Assembly: GCF_030413175.1 (NCBI RefSeq)
Contig: NZ_CP129212.1
Location: 4,686,449-4,750,448, forward strand
Reading direction: 5' to 3'
Length of the DNA: 64,000 nucleotides
DNA from: Bradyrhizobium roseum
GTDB lineage: Bacteria > Pseudomonadota > Alphaproteobacteria > Rhizobiales > Xanthobacteraceae
Of the stretch, positions 9,584-17,979 are shown piece after piece. The translations under genes were made by a program, and so were the position numbers. Within the stretch, counting starts at the first letter, position 1. Each line of letters begins with the position of its first letter. Below the pieces are notes generated by a model. It did no database searches, was not told where the DNA came from, and worked only from the letters and a program-made list of their open reading frames with translations.

Positions 9584-10621
9584 TCAGGGGGCCATGATGT
9601 TTTCGGTGAACCACTTGCGCCAAATGGCGGTCTTCTCGGCGCGCAGCTTGGCATCGATCACCAGGGACTGCTTCGCCCACTGATCCGGCGTCGAGAACAC
9701 GCCCGGCAGCGCCGCGATTTCGGGCTTGAGCTTGGCGTTGTCGACCACCGGGCTGCCCTTCTTCAGTTCAGCGATCCTGGCCTGCACGTCGGGATCGAGG
9801 GCCATGTTCATGAACTTGTAGGCCAGTTCCGCCTTGGCCGAGCCCTTGGTGATGCCCATGGTATCGACGCCAAGCACCGCACCTTCCTTCGGGATCGCGA
9901 GCTTGATCGGCACGCCCTGCCCCTGCATGTAATAGGCGTTCATCGACAGCACGACCTGCACCGGGGTCTCACCCGTTGCGAACAATTGCTGGCTGTTGGC
10001 GTCGTTGGTGTAGAACGCCTTGTAGTTCGACTTCAGCGCCTTCATCTTGGCTTCGCCGACTTCCCAGTTCGCAGCATCACCTCCCGACAATTTCGCCGCC
10101 ACGACCATCACATGGCTCGGATCGAAATCGGGCGAAGCGACCATGCCCTTGAGCGCCGGATTCCACAGGCCTTCCCAGCTCTCGAAGCTGACGCCCTTGG
10201 GCAGCCGGTCGGGCAGATAGCCGATGGTGTAGACGTAGGCCCAGGCGCCGATGTGGTAGGGACTGATCTTGGCCTGCGCGACCAGATGGCCGGCGTTCGG
10301 AATCTTCACCATGTCGAGTTTCTCGAACAGATTGTCGTTGGCGTAGAGCCAGCCGACATGGGCCGTCGTGAAGGTGACGTCGCTCTCGGGCTTGGCGGCA
10401 GCAAGCTTGGCTTGATTCAGACGGTCGATCGTACCGCCGGTGATGTATTCGACCTTCACGCCGGTCTCGGCGGTGAATTTCTTCGCGATCGCTTCATCGA
10501 TCAGATCGCGGAAACTTCCACCCCAGGTGCTGACCACCAGCTTCTCCTGTGCGGTAGCCTGCCCGCCGATCGCAAGCGTCGACAGCAACATCAGTGCAGT
10601 AAACTTCAAGGCGCGCTTCAT
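9584..10621 (-). CDS. ABC transporter substrate-binding protein
   Basis: This periplasmic binding protein of 345 residues captures the ligand for the downstream permeases. A signal peptide is clear: MKRALKFTALMLLSTLAIGG, then ATAQ, with cleavage likely before EKLVVSTWGG. The mature start VVSTWGGSFRDLIDEAI is typical of PotD/PBP-II proteins that bind polyamines, opines or organic acids. It opens the operon and follows the RidA / oxygenase set in the same orientation after about 180 bases, so the substrate may be a nitrogenous or aromatic compound degraded by that set (inference). Confidence 0.94.
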   Translation of the reverse strand: MKRALKFTALMLLSTLAIGGQATAQEKLVVSTWGGSFRDLIDEAIAKKFTAETGVKVEYITGGTIDRLNQAKLAAAKPESDVTFTTAHVGWLYANDNLFEKLDMVKIPNAGHLVAQAKISPYHIGAWAYVYTIGYLPDRLPKGVSFESWEGLWNPALKGMVASPDFDPSHVMVVAAKLSGGDAANWEVGEAKMKALKSNYKAFYTNDANSQQLFATGETPVQVVLSMNAYYMQGQGVPIKLAIPKEGAVLGVDTMGITKGSAKAELAYKFMNMALDPDVQARIAELKKGSPVVDNAKLKPEIAALPGVFSTPDQWAKQSLVIDAKLRAEKTAIWRKWFTENIMAP

Positions 10622-10798
10622 CTCGAAACCTCACTGGGATTAGGACGTGGAAATAAAAGCAAGGATCATGCCAAACAGGCGAATTTATCGAGATTTTTCA
10701 AGTGCTTATAGGGCGCGCCACGTCGTCGATCATCCTCTCGGAAGATCGCGCGCGAGAACGATCGCATTTGCCGTTCGGTGTCGACAACCGGCGCGGAG

Positions 10799-11209
10799 CT
10801 AAGCCGGAATTTCCGCAATGATATCGATTTCCATCAGGTATTCCGGCTTGGCGAGGCCCTGGACGATGATCCCGGTCGAAACCGGATAGACGCCCTTCAA
10901 CCATTTGCCGACGACGCGATAGACCGGCTCGCGATAGGCGCGATCGGTGATGTAGATGACGATCTTCACCACGTCCTGCAGCGACGAACCTGCCTCTTCC
11001 AACAGCACCTTGGCGCAAGCCATGGCATTCTCGGTCTGCGCCGCGGCATCGCCGATGCCGACGATCTTGCCGTCGAGATCCATTGCGGTCTGGCCGCGCA
11101 CATAGACGGTGTTGTTGGCGCGCACGACCATGCATACGTCGTTATCGAGCGACTGCTCCGGGTAGGCCTCCCGGGTGTTGAACTTGCGGAAACGCTGATG
11201 GGTGGTCAT
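10799..11209 (-). CDS. RidA family (YjgF/UK114) protein
   Basis: This 136-residue protein belongs to the RidA family of enamine/imine deaminases and related pathway enzymes. It shows VYVRGQTAMDLDGKIVGIGDAAAQTENAMACAKVLLEEAG, then VVKIVIYITD and the C-terminal EIDIIAEI. I chose ATG 11209 because AGGA lies upstream and the family begins near here. It lies 11 bases after the flavin reductase gene. RidA relatives in oxygenase gene clusters often handle ring-opening intermediates, which fits the HpaB-type monooxygenase upstream; the actual step is unknown. Confidence 0.9.
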   Translation of the reverse strand: MTTHQRFRKFNTREAYPEQSLDNDVCMVVRANNTVYVRGQTAMDLDGKIVGIGDAAAQTENAMACAKVLLEEAGSSLQDVVKIVIYITDRAYREPVYRVVGKWLKGVYPVSTGIIVQGLAKPEYLMEIDIIAEIPA

Positions 11210-11220
11210 GGGTCGGATCC

Positions 11221-11724
11221 TCAGGCGGCGAGACGACGGAATGTGCGATCGGAAAAGATCAAAGGCAGTGCAGCCCGGTTGCGAACACTCAGCACCTCCC
11301 CCGCGACGATGCGGTGCGAGCCGAAATCGAACACGCTGGCGACGCGGCAGTCGAAATTGCACAGCGCGCCATCCAGCGCCGGCGCGCCGGTGAGCAGCTC
11401 CGTCCAGTCGCCGGCGAGAAACCGGTTGTCGCGCCATTCCGGGATCAGCCCCGCAAAGCTGTTGGCGACGCGCTCCTGCGCGTCGGCCAGAACGTTGGCG
11501 ACGAACACGCCGTTGGCGAGCAGCTTCTCGAGCCCGCGATTGTCTCGGTGAACGCTGAACGCCACCGATGGCGGCGCCATCGACAACGAGCACAGCGACG
11601 ACACCGTGACGCCCGCGCGCCCGGCCTCGCCATCGGTGGTCACCACCGCGACGCCCGAGGCGGTCATCCGCATGGCGTCGCGAAAGGTTTCGACCTCGAC
11701 GACCGGATGCGTCGCAACGCTCAC
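11221..11724 (-). CDS. Flavin reductase-like protein (FMN/FAD reductase of a two-component oxygenase)
   Basis: This 167-residue protein would supply reduced flavin to the HpaB-type oxygenase encoded just upstream. It shows FRDAMRMTASGVAVVTTDG, then TVSSLCSLSMAPPSVAFSVHRDN, the flavin-binding core of the HpaC/ActVB family, and a late GSHRIVAGEV segment. I chose GTG 11724 because it overlaps the oxygenase stop in a GTGA and gives the usual length; the frame continues upstream without similarity. Coupled translation of the two components is a strong functional hint. Confidence 0.9.
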   Translation of the reverse strand: MSVATHPVVEVETFRDAMRMTASGVAVVTTDGEAGRAGVTVSSLCSLSMAPPSVAFSVHRDNRGLEKLLANGVFVANVLADAQERVANSFAGLIPEWRDNRFLAGDWTELLTGAPALDGALCNFDCRVASVFDFGSHRIVAGEVLSVRNRAALPLIFSDRTFRRLAA

Positions 11725-13175
11725 GGCTTCACCCCATCGATGCGGTCCGACAGACCGGCGGACTTCTTCACGAAATCCAGCGGGCCCGAGAAGTCGAAGC
11801 TGTTGTAGACCGCGGCCAGGTGATTGAAGTGCGGCGCCTGCGCGAACTGCACGAAGGTGAGCCGGTGGCCGGCATAATCGGAATTCAAGAGATCGCGCGC
11901 GAACGCCAGCAGCTTGCGGCGATCGTCGGCCTGCCACTGATCGTTGAGCGAATAGAACTTGTTCAGCCACTTGCCGCTGCCCTCGGCATCGAACGCATCG
12001 GCATTCGGGGTGATGCAGATCTGACCGCCGCAGAGCTCGCGGGCGATGTGCATCATGGCCGGAAGCTGCGAACAGGCGAACACACGGCCGGCATAGAGCA
12101 TCGACTGCTGCGGCATCAGCAGGCCGCCCGGGCTCTTCTCGGCAAGGGCGATCGAGGCGGTGAGATGCGCGTTGATGCCTTCACGGTAGCAGACGAGATC
12201 GGCGAGCTTCTCGCGCACCGATTGCAGCTTGTCGAGACCGGTCTGCCTCGCGTTCCACATCGCCGCGCCGATCATCATGTCGGCGGTGTAGAGCAGACGC
12301 AGCACGTAGGGAAACGCCGAATAGCGATGCAGCGTGGAGCGCACGAATTGCGCCGCGCGGGTATGGCGATAGAAGAACACGTCCTCCCAGGGGATCAGCA
12401 CGTCATCGAACACCACCAGCGCCTCGACCTCGTCGAAGCGACTGGCGAGCGGATAGTCCCGGGCGCTGCTGCGATCGGCAAAGCCGCCGCGGCAGATGTG
12501 CTTCACACCCGGCGCACCCATCTTGACGATGCAGCCCACCGCATAATCGGAGAGCTTTTCGTTGGCCCAGGCGCCGACGGTCGGCTTCAGATAGGCTTGG
12601 TCGGCATAGGCCGCGGCGGTCTCGTATTTGGCGCCGCGAATGATGATGCCGGCATCAGTCTCGCGCGTGACGTGAACCATGAGGTCGGGGTCCTGCTGCT
12701 GCGGCGGCAGCGAGCGATCACCCTTGGGATCGGTATTGGCCGAAACGTGGAAAATGTCCTTTTCGACCACGGCGCGGATATGCCGGTCGATATTGGCGGC
12801 GAAGCGGGGATCGATTTCGGCCAGCACATCGCGGCCGTCGGTCAGCGACCACATTTCCCCAATGGTTTCATCGCCGACGCGGGTCACGACGCCGCCGATG
12901 TCCTTCATGACGTGATCGACGGCCTTGACCTTGTCGTGCCAGTCCTTCTGCTCCGTCGGCGGCCGGTAGAAGATCGAATGCTTTTCGTTGCCCTCGACAT
13001 AGGTCAGATCGCCGGCGTAGCGCTCTTCACGCGCCATGTCGTACATGCGGGCCTTGATGTCGATGATCGGCTTCAGCGCCGGATGGGCGGTCACATCCTT
13101 GACGCGCTCGCCATCGATCCAGACCTCGCGGCCATCGCGAATGCCCTGTTTGTACTCTTCGCCCGTACGGATCAT
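11721..13175 (-). CDS. 4-hydroxyphenylacetate 3-monooxygenase-type flavin monooxygenase (HpaB family)
   Basis: This 484-residue oxygenase uses reduced FAD to hydroxylate an aromatic or heteroaromatic ring. It begins MIRTGEEYKQGIRDGREVWIDG, the hallmark of HpaB proteins, and has IYG-like mid segments (GAKYETAAAYADQAYLKPT), WEDVFFYRH and CGGQICITPNADAF. It is coupled by a GTGA overlap to its flavin reductase and followed by RidA, with a divergent LysR gene 91 bases away. A pathway for a phenolic or N-heterocyclic acid is likely; the natural substrate is not determinable here. Confidence 0.9.
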   Translation of the reverse strand: MIRTGEEYKQGIRDGREVWIDGERVKDVTAHPALKPIIDIKARMYDMAREERYAGDLTYVEGNEKHSIFYRPPTEQKDWHDKVKAVDHVMKDIGGVVTRVGDETIGEMWSLTDGRDVLAEIDPRFAANIDRHIRAVVEKDIFHVSANTDPKGDRSLPPQQQDPDLMVHVTRETDAGIIIRGAKYETAAAYADQAYLKPTVGAWANEKLSDYAVGCIVKMGAPGVKHICRGGFADRSSARDYPLASRFDEVEALVVFDDVLIPWEDVFFYRHTRAAQFVRSTLHRYSAFPYVLRLLYTADMMIGAAMWNARQTGLDKLQSVREKLADLVCYREGINAHLTASIALAEKSPGGLLMPQQSMLYAGRVFACSQLPAMMHIARELCGGQICITPNADAFDAEGSGKWLNKFYSLNDQWQADDRRKLLAFARDLLNSDYAGHRLTFVQFAQAPHFNHLAAVYNSFDFSGPLDFVKKSAGLSDRIDGVKP

Positions 13176-13266
13176 TGATCGGCTCCTGTTCGACTGGACG
13201 ACAGGGTGACGGACGGCCTATCATAAGCATAATATTTTTATCTTTGGAGATGCATAGGAAAACACG
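13176..13266. promoter_or_regulatory. Divergent promoter between oxygenase operon and lysR-type gene
   Basis: The gap is 91 bases between two start codons facing apart. It contains an AT-rich core (13221-13245, with ATAAGCATAATATTTTTATC) that contrasts with the GC-rich surroundings. Divergence of a LysR gene from its target operon with a shared AT-rich interval is the family's usual arrangement. No single T-N11-A box is clear enough to name. Confidence 0.5.
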
Positions 13267-14214
13267 ATGAAGTTCTCCCTCCGGGCGCTGCGTTACGTGG
13301 TGGAGACGGCCGACGCGGGCAGCGTGACGGAAGCGGCCAAGCGCCTGAACGTCTCGCAGCCGTCGATCTCGGCGGCACTCAGCCAGATGGAGACGGCACT
13401 GGGGGTCCAGATCTTCGTTCGCCATCTTGCCAAAGGCGTCACCCTGTCCCCCGCCGGCCAGCGGCTGGTGAACGACGCCCGGCTGCTGCTCAATCATGCC
13501 CGCGATTTCGCCCAGAGCGCACATTCACTTGGCAGCACCCTGCACGGCGAGATCGTGGTCGGCAGCTTCCTGACCCTGGCCACGCGCTTCATGCCCGGTC
13601 TGCTGTCGGGGTTTCGCGCGCGCCAGCCGGGTATCTCGGTGAAACTGGAAGAAGGCGACCAGCAGGAAATCATCGACGGCTTGATTTCAGGGCGAACGGA
13701 GCTGGCGCTGTCCTATTCCTTCGCCGTCCCGGACGAGATCGTGGGTGAGAGGTTCTGCGACCTCCCGCCATATCTCGTGCTGGCAGCCGATCATCCGCTG
13801 GCGAACCGATCCTCGATCAGCCTGCCCGAAATGCGGGAGGAGCCGTTCATCCTGCTCGATCTGCCGCATTCGCGCGATTACTTCGCCAGCCTGTTCATGG
13901 CCTGCGGCATCGAACCTCGCATCTCGTTCCGGACCCGGTCGTTCGAGCTGATCCGCGGATTGATCGGACACAAGCAGGGATATTCGATCCACAACGCCGT
14001 GCCGCGCACCACCATCGGATATGACGGCAGCCGCGTCGCCGTGGTGCCCATCACCGAGAAGCTGCCGCCAACCCATGTGATGGCGCTTCGCCTGAAGCGC
14101 CATGCCTTGCGGCCCGCGGTGCAGACATTCGCGGACTACGCCCGCGAAGCCTTTTCCGCCGGCGGGCAGTTCGCGCCCGGCTCAATAGCCCCGTCGGGGA
14201 TCGACGCGGCCTAG
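13267..14214 (+). CDS. LysR-family transcriptional regulator
   Basis: This 315-residue regulator has an N-terminal winged helix-turn-helix (residues about 4-62: LRALRYVVETADAGSVTEAAKRLNVSQPSISAALSQME). A type 2 periplasmic-binding effector domain follows (GEIVVGSFLTLATRFMPGLLSGF onward). It is divergent from the oxygenase operon and probably controls it in response to a pathway intermediate. Its last 33 bases overlap the 3' end of the convergent dehydrogenase gene. Confidence 0.95.
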   Translation: MKFSLRALRYVVETADAGSVTEAAKRLNVSQPSISAALSQMETALGVQIFVRHLAKGVTLSPAGQRLVNDARLLLNHARDFAQSAHSLGSTLHGEIVVGSFLTLATRFMPGLLSGFRARQPGISVKLEEGDQQEIIDGLISGRTELALSYSFAVPDEIVGERFCDLPPYLVLAADHPLANRSSISLPEMREEPFILLDLPHSRDYFASLFMACGIEPRISFRTRSFELIRGLIGHKQGYSIHNAVPRTTIGYDGSRVAVVPITEKLPPTHVMALRLKRHALRPAVQTFADYAREAFSAGGQFAPGSIAPSGIDAA

Positions 14215-15111
14215 CAGCGGCTCGCCATCGCGAAGTCGGCGTACGTTCTCGCCGATCTGGCGCGCCGCCGATCCCGGCAACGCCACCGAAGCCAGATGCG
14301 GCGTCACCAGCACATTATCCATGGCCCATAGCGGGCTTTCCGGCGACAGCGGTTCGGCGGCAAACACGTCCAGGGTCGCTTCGGCGATGTGACCGGAGCG
14401 CAGCGCGTCGATCAGCGCCGGCTCGTCGACAATGCTGCCACGCGACACGTTGATGAAGGCCGCGCCGCGCTTCATCTGCATCAGGCGTTCCGCGTCGAGC
14501 AGACCCCGGGTCTGCGGCGTCTGCGGCAGCATGCAAACGAGAATGTCGCTGGAAGCGAGAACATCTGGCAATGCGCGCAGGCCCGCCGATGTCTCGATAC
14601 CCTCGACGGATTTCAGCGTATTCGACCAGCCGAGCACGCGGTAGCCCTGACGCGCGCATTCGAGCGCCGCCGTCAGCCCGAGTTCTCCGAGACCGAGCAC
14701 GCCGACGCTGATGGTCTCGGGATCGCGCGGATGAATGTAGTGCCAGCGGCGCGCACGCTGGGCGCGCTCAAAGGCCGGAATGTCGCGCGCGTGACGCGTC
14801 ACCGCGAACAGCACATAGCCGGCCATCATCCGCGCCATCTTCGGATCGGACAGCCGGGTAATCGGCACGTCCGGCAGATCATCGCGCCCGACCAGCGCGT
14901 CAACGCCGGCGCCGAGATTGACCACCAGTCCGAGATTTGGATAGTGGGCGAAAAACCCATGCGGCGGCTTCCAGACCAGTGCATGCCGTACGCTGGCGGG
15001 ATCTGCGATATCATCGGCCTGGCGAAGATCGATGCCCTCTGCCGAAAGCGCCGCGCGCCATGTTTCGAAGTTGTCGAGGGCGCTGTGGAACGCCATCACC
15101 TCCCGCGTCAT
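14182..15111 (-). CDS. D-2-hydroxyacid dehydrogenase, GhrA-like
   Basis: This 309-residue NAD(P)-dependent oxidoreductase reduces glyoxylate, hydroxypyruvate or related 2-oxo acids. It has a Rossmann GVLGLGELG motif near residue 140, INVSRGSIVDEPAL with the active-site Arg, then EPLSPESPLW and PHLASVALP. The family's usual catalytic His motif (PHxA) is present. Its start overlaps the dehydroquinase stop (ATGA), and its 3' end overlaps the lysR gene tail-to-tail. Confidence 0.92.
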   Translation of the reverse strand: MTREVMAFHSALDNFETWRAALSAEGIDLRQADDIADPASVRHALVWKPPHGFFAHYPNLGLVVNLGAGVDALVGRDDLPDVPITRLSDPKMARMMAGYVLFAVTRHARDIPAFERAQRARRWHYIHPRDPETISVGVLGLGELGLTAALECARQGYRVLGWSNTLKSVEGIETSAGLRALPDVLASSDILVCMLPQTPQTRGLLDAERLMQMKRGAAFINVSRGSIVDEPALIDALRSGHIAEATLDVFAAEPLSPESPLWAMDNVLVTPHLASVALPGSAARQIGENVRRLRDGEPLLGRVDPRRGY

Positions 15112-15563
15112 GGCGCGGTCTTTTCGGCGATCAGGCGCGACACCGCGGTCAGCGCCAGCTCATAGCCGAGCGCGCCGAGCCCCGCGATCACGCCGGTCGC
15201 TGCGCGCGAGACGTACGAATGGTGGCGAAACGGCTCCCGCTTCCAGATATTGCTCATATGCGCTTCGATGATCGGCCCCTCGAAAGCGAGCAAGGCATCG
15301 AGGATGGGGACCGACGAATAAGTGAGGCCGGCGGCATTGATGACGATCCCCTCCGCCTTTTCCCGCGCCTCCTGGATCCAGTCCACCAGAACGCCTTCAT
15401 GATTGGACTGACGGAAGTCGACGGTCAGGCCGAGTGACGCGGCGTGATCTTCACAGCGCTTCCTGATGGAGACGAAACTCTCCCGGCCATAGGTGCCGCT
15501 CTTGTCGAGCCCATAGAGATTGGCATTGGGGCCATTGAGGAAATAGACGGTCGGTGAGGTCAT
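15108..15563 (-). CDS. aroQ: Type II 3-dehydroquinate dehydratase
   Basis: The enzyme interconverts 3-dehydroquinate and 3-dehydroshikimate. The sequence carries FLNGPNANLYG with the catalytic region, YGRESF with the essential Tyr, DFRQSNHEG, INAAGLTYSSV and EAHMSNIWKREPFRHHSYVS, all family landmarks. I chose ATG 15563 (151 residues, normal length) over an upstream in-frame ATG. It is coupled to the hydroxyacid dehydrogenase, so it may serve quinate/aromatic acid catabolism as an extra copy rather than chorismate synthesis. Confidence 0.93.
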   Translation of the reverse strand: MTSPTVYFLNGPNANLYGLDKSGTYGRESFVSIRKRCEDHAASLGLTVDFRQSNHEGVLVDWIQEAREKAEGIVINAAGLTYSSVPILDALLAFEGPIIEAHMSNIWKREPFRHHSYVSRAATGVIAGLGALGYELALTAVSRLIAEKTAP

Positions 15564-15705
15564 GGTCGCTTTCACATCTGTCCGCAGGGAAGTCGGGCAT
15601 CGCTTGGGCCAAGACGACGCCGTCCGCGCATGCCCAAAGCTTAAAGAGCCTTTCCTCGCGGTAGAAATCAAAAGAAACTATGCGCTTCGACGGATTTAAG
15701 TATGG

Positions 15706-16038
15706 GTGAAGCACGGATACGATCCGCGCCAACGATTGGACGTTCGGTGCTGCAGTTGCCTCGTTACACAAGGCGCAAACGCTTTCGACGTCACAACGTG
15801 GGCGCGCAAGAAGATCACGCTGGCCGCGGGCTTGCGTCCCGGGCTGACCTTCACGTCGTTTGACCGACATGGCGGGACTACCGAGGCGGGCACGTCCAGC
15901 TTGACGGAAACGCAGTTAGTGAAGGGGGTCAATGGTCATCGACCAAGGCGATGGCGCACGGCCGTCATTACGACGACGGGGCCAAGCAGGACGCACAGAT
16001 AAAGCGCATCAAGCGGCGCCAGCAGACGGCCAGAACGT
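15706..16038 (+). pseudogene. Decayed tyrosine recombinase (integrase) C-terminus
   Basis: An open stretch reads TTWARKKITLAAGLRPG and LTFTSFDRHGGTTEAG, then SLTETQL. This matches the catalytic C-terminal part of alphaproteobacterial phage-type integrases (FTSFRHGG...TE...LTxxQL). The expected continuation (a GH motif, then a Tyr) is only found by changing frame: NGH is followed by frame 3 HGRHYDDGAKQ. There is no N-terminal catalytic region upstream. It is therefore a frameshifted, truncated relic. It ends 74 bases before a tRNA-Gly fragment, as expected for an integration junction. The family call comes from motif pattern only. Confidence 0.5.
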
Positions 16039-16111
16039 GAACCTTTGTCGGAATCGATCTGCGATCTCGTCGGAATGTAAATCAACAAATCCGATAAGTA
16101 GTTGAAAACAT

Positions 16112-16155
16112 TGGAGCGGGTGAAGGGAATCGAACCCTCGTATTCAGCTTGGAAG
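16112..16155 (-). tRNA. 3' half of tRNA-Gly(UCC), putative attachment site
   Basis: Read on the minus strand, the segment begins with the anticodon loop CTTCCAAG, continues through the 3' anticodon stem GCTGA, a T-arm with GGTTCGATTCC, and the acceptor CACCCGC followed by TCCA. The sequence beyond 16155 does not supply the matching 5' anticodon stem, D-arm or 5' acceptor strand, so the gene is cut at the anticodon loop. That is the usual crossover point of tyrosine recombinases, and a decayed integrase lies 74 bases to the left. It is not a functional tRNA gene. Confidence 0.75.
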
Positions 16156-16529
16156 TCTTCGAATTTTCTTTGCTGTCTCAAAGCAGATTCTGACAATTCA
16201 CAGCCGGTTTGCTTATTGAGATCGTTACAGAATTTTCCGTTGTCAGAATGACCGTCGCGCCGGTCGCGACCCGCGGCATGGCATGCCGACTGCCATGGTC
16301 CGACCGCGACAACACCTCACGCGGCCTGAATTTTCGGGAAGTGGCCTCGGGATCTCAACGAGGCTCAGACCACGATTCGCGGCCGGGCCCCGTCAACTCC
16401 TTTAGCGACAGCCAGCGTTAGTTAACGTGGGTCAATCCAGTCCATCATGGGCGCGACGCAAAAGCGATAGTCTTGATCTTTCAACAAGTTATGCTACTTG
16501 CGAAAATCCAGCCTGCGAGGGTGCCTATT

Positions 16530-16790
16530 GCGACGCCTCCCTGCCTTGAGGGCCTGATGCGGGGCAACGCGCCCGGTCAAATGGCCGCGTCATTCGATCT
16601 GTCTGCGAGTGCGGTTCACGCTTACCTTCGGACGGCAAAGCGGAAGTTGAACTGTGTTCAACACTCGAGCAAGCGATCGCTAAGGCGATCCTCTTGACCT
16701 CATTCGATGATCATCTGCCTGCTCAGGCGAGAGACCGCTCGCGGCTAACCGAACAAGGCGACAAACCACATGATGGACGACGACTAACTT
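16530..16790 (+). pseudogene. Relic of LuxR-type helix-turn-helix regulator
   Basis: The frame reads AASFDLSASAVHAYLRTAKRKLNC, which matches the recognition helix and tail of LuxR/NarL HTH domains. The rest of the domain, STLEQAIAKAILL, appears only after a frame change near 16655. No receiver or autoinducer-binding domain is found upstream. The gene is a short frameshifted remnant lying between two tRNA fragments. Confidence 0.4.
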
Positions 16791-16847
16791 GATCGCGTCA
16801 GGAACCAACAGTTCGATGGATCTTCACCAGACTCTGCGCCTGTTTGT

Positions 16848-16875
16848 TCTGGTTCGAATCCAGGTTCCCCAGCCA
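16848..16875 (+). tRNA. T-arm and acceptor 3' end of a tRNA-Gln-like gene
   Basis: The stretch folds as a T-arm (stem TCTGG/CCAGG, loop TTCGAAT) followed by TTCCCCA, a discriminator G and CCA. A 3' strand ending CCCCA-G-CCA implies the 5' acceptor TGGGGAA, and U1-A72 with G73 is characteristic of tRNA-Gln. No matching 5' acceptor, D-arm or good anticodon arm is found upstream, so this is a fragment, possibly another attachment scar. Confidence 0.45.
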
Positions 16876-16972
16876 GTCTCCAAGCTCTTCATTAAGCAAC
16901 TGATTTTATTGCACTTTGCGTGGCTGGGTAGCTGACGTACCCCAACGCTGCCCCTAACGCCTGCCCCCAACG

Positions 16973-17518
16973 CTAGCGCTTCCTAACAGGTTGTAGCAGA
17001 CCGGCGTCTTGCTTTTCCGACCATTTCCAAAGAGCCCGATCTAGCTCGCGAAGGCTCATGCTCCATTCTGCTGACAGAGCAACGCAATAGCTAACGTACT
17101 CAAGATACCTGTTGATCGAGGAGGTGGAAAAACTTTTCGCACCTAGCGCCTCCAGCGCTCGGAAATCGATAATAGTGAAGCGCTCAGGAAAGATCGCCGC
17201 CATGATTGCTGACGCAACGGGGACACCTACCCCTTCTAAGCGGACCAACGACTTCAGAGCCATAGACGGGATATCAACGCTATCTACGGCCAGCTTAAGT
17301 GCTCGCTTGATCGTTACGGTCTTGTTTTTCTGTGGCCTGGACTTTCCGCGGTTCCGAGTCTTCCATTTGAAAATAGTATCGAAATGCTGTCGCGAGTAAT
17401 CGCCCCTACGAATGCTGCGCCCGGCGGCATCAAACCAGAAGTCAGAATCCGAATCATATCGTTGGCAAAGATAGTGCGCTTCTTCGCGGCTCAAGTTCGG
17501 CGCAAACAGATGTTTCAT
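16973..17518 (-). CDS. Hypothetical protein with helix-hairpin-helix-like segment
   Basis: I do not recognise a named family. The protein (181 residues from ATG 17518, MKHLFAPNLSREE) has a segment LVRLEGVGVPVASAIMAAIFPERFTIIDFRALEALG. It resembles the helix-hairpin-helix plus conserved Asp of HhH-GPD-like glycosylase folds. The N-terminus carries DSDFWFDAAG, and a basic linker lies near the middle. The upstream in-frame extension to 17608 is hydrophobic and unconvincing. It stands alone in the accessory region, and coding quality is good. Confidence 0.6.
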   Translation of the reverse strand: MKHLFAPNLSREEAHYLCQRYDSDSDFWFDAAGRSIRRGDYSRQHFDTIFKWKTRNRGKSRPQKNKTVTIKRALKLAVDSVDIPSMALKSLVRLEGVGVPVASAIMAAIFPERFTIIDFRALEALGAKSFSTSSINRYLEYVSYCVALSAEWSMSLRELDRALWKWSEKQDAGLLQPVRKR

Positions 17519-17739
17519 AGCGACCATCGTTACGGCAACAGCACCTGCTGAGCATAGCACACTCATGACTGTCGAGCTGCACGACGCCATCACGGGGCAC
17601 GCCAACAAGGACAGCGTTGGGCGCGACTACGGCCGAGGGTTCTCCATCAAGCCCCTCGCGAGGGCGATGGCTCAGATAGAGGCCCAGTGGATTTGTCGGG
17701 ACTTGCTTGGCGCGTGCCTTGAGACTGCCGGAGGACGAC

Positions 17740-17979
17740 ATGATGTTTCGATCTGCACATGCCACCACCGCTACCGACGCGACGATCGAGACTTACGTGC
17801 AGCTTGCTTCAAAGCTCGGAAACCGAGGAGCGGAGTGGGAGTATGAGTGGCGAGACAGCGGCAGGGTTGCCTTCACGTTTCGTACCGCTGAGCTGAGGGA
17901 CAGGTTCGATGCCTCCCTGGCGCTGCATCGAAGATATTCGACCGCCAGAATCATCACAGGGCTTGATGGCCGGCATTAG
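17740..17979 (+). CDS. Small hypothetical protein
   Basis: This 79-residue frame starts with ATGATG preceded by GGAGGA at 17730-17735. The C-terminal part, EWEYEWRDSGRVAFTFRTAELRDRFDASLALHRRY, has natural composition. No family is recognised. It faces away from the HhH-like gene and lies upstream of the IS66 element. Confidence 0.45.
   Translation: MMFRSAHATTATDATIETYVQLASKLGNRGAEWEYEWRDSGRVAFTFRTAELRDRFDASLALHRRYSTARIITGLDGRH

Noticed and set aside
11820..13178. 452-residue plus-strand frame opposite the HpaB-type gene
   Set aside because: It is a shadow of the monooxygenase; it has no ribosome site and biased composition.
16800..16876. Complete tRNA gene
   Set aside because: Only the T-arm and acceptor 3' strand fold; the D-arm, 5' acceptor and a valid anticodon loop are missing.
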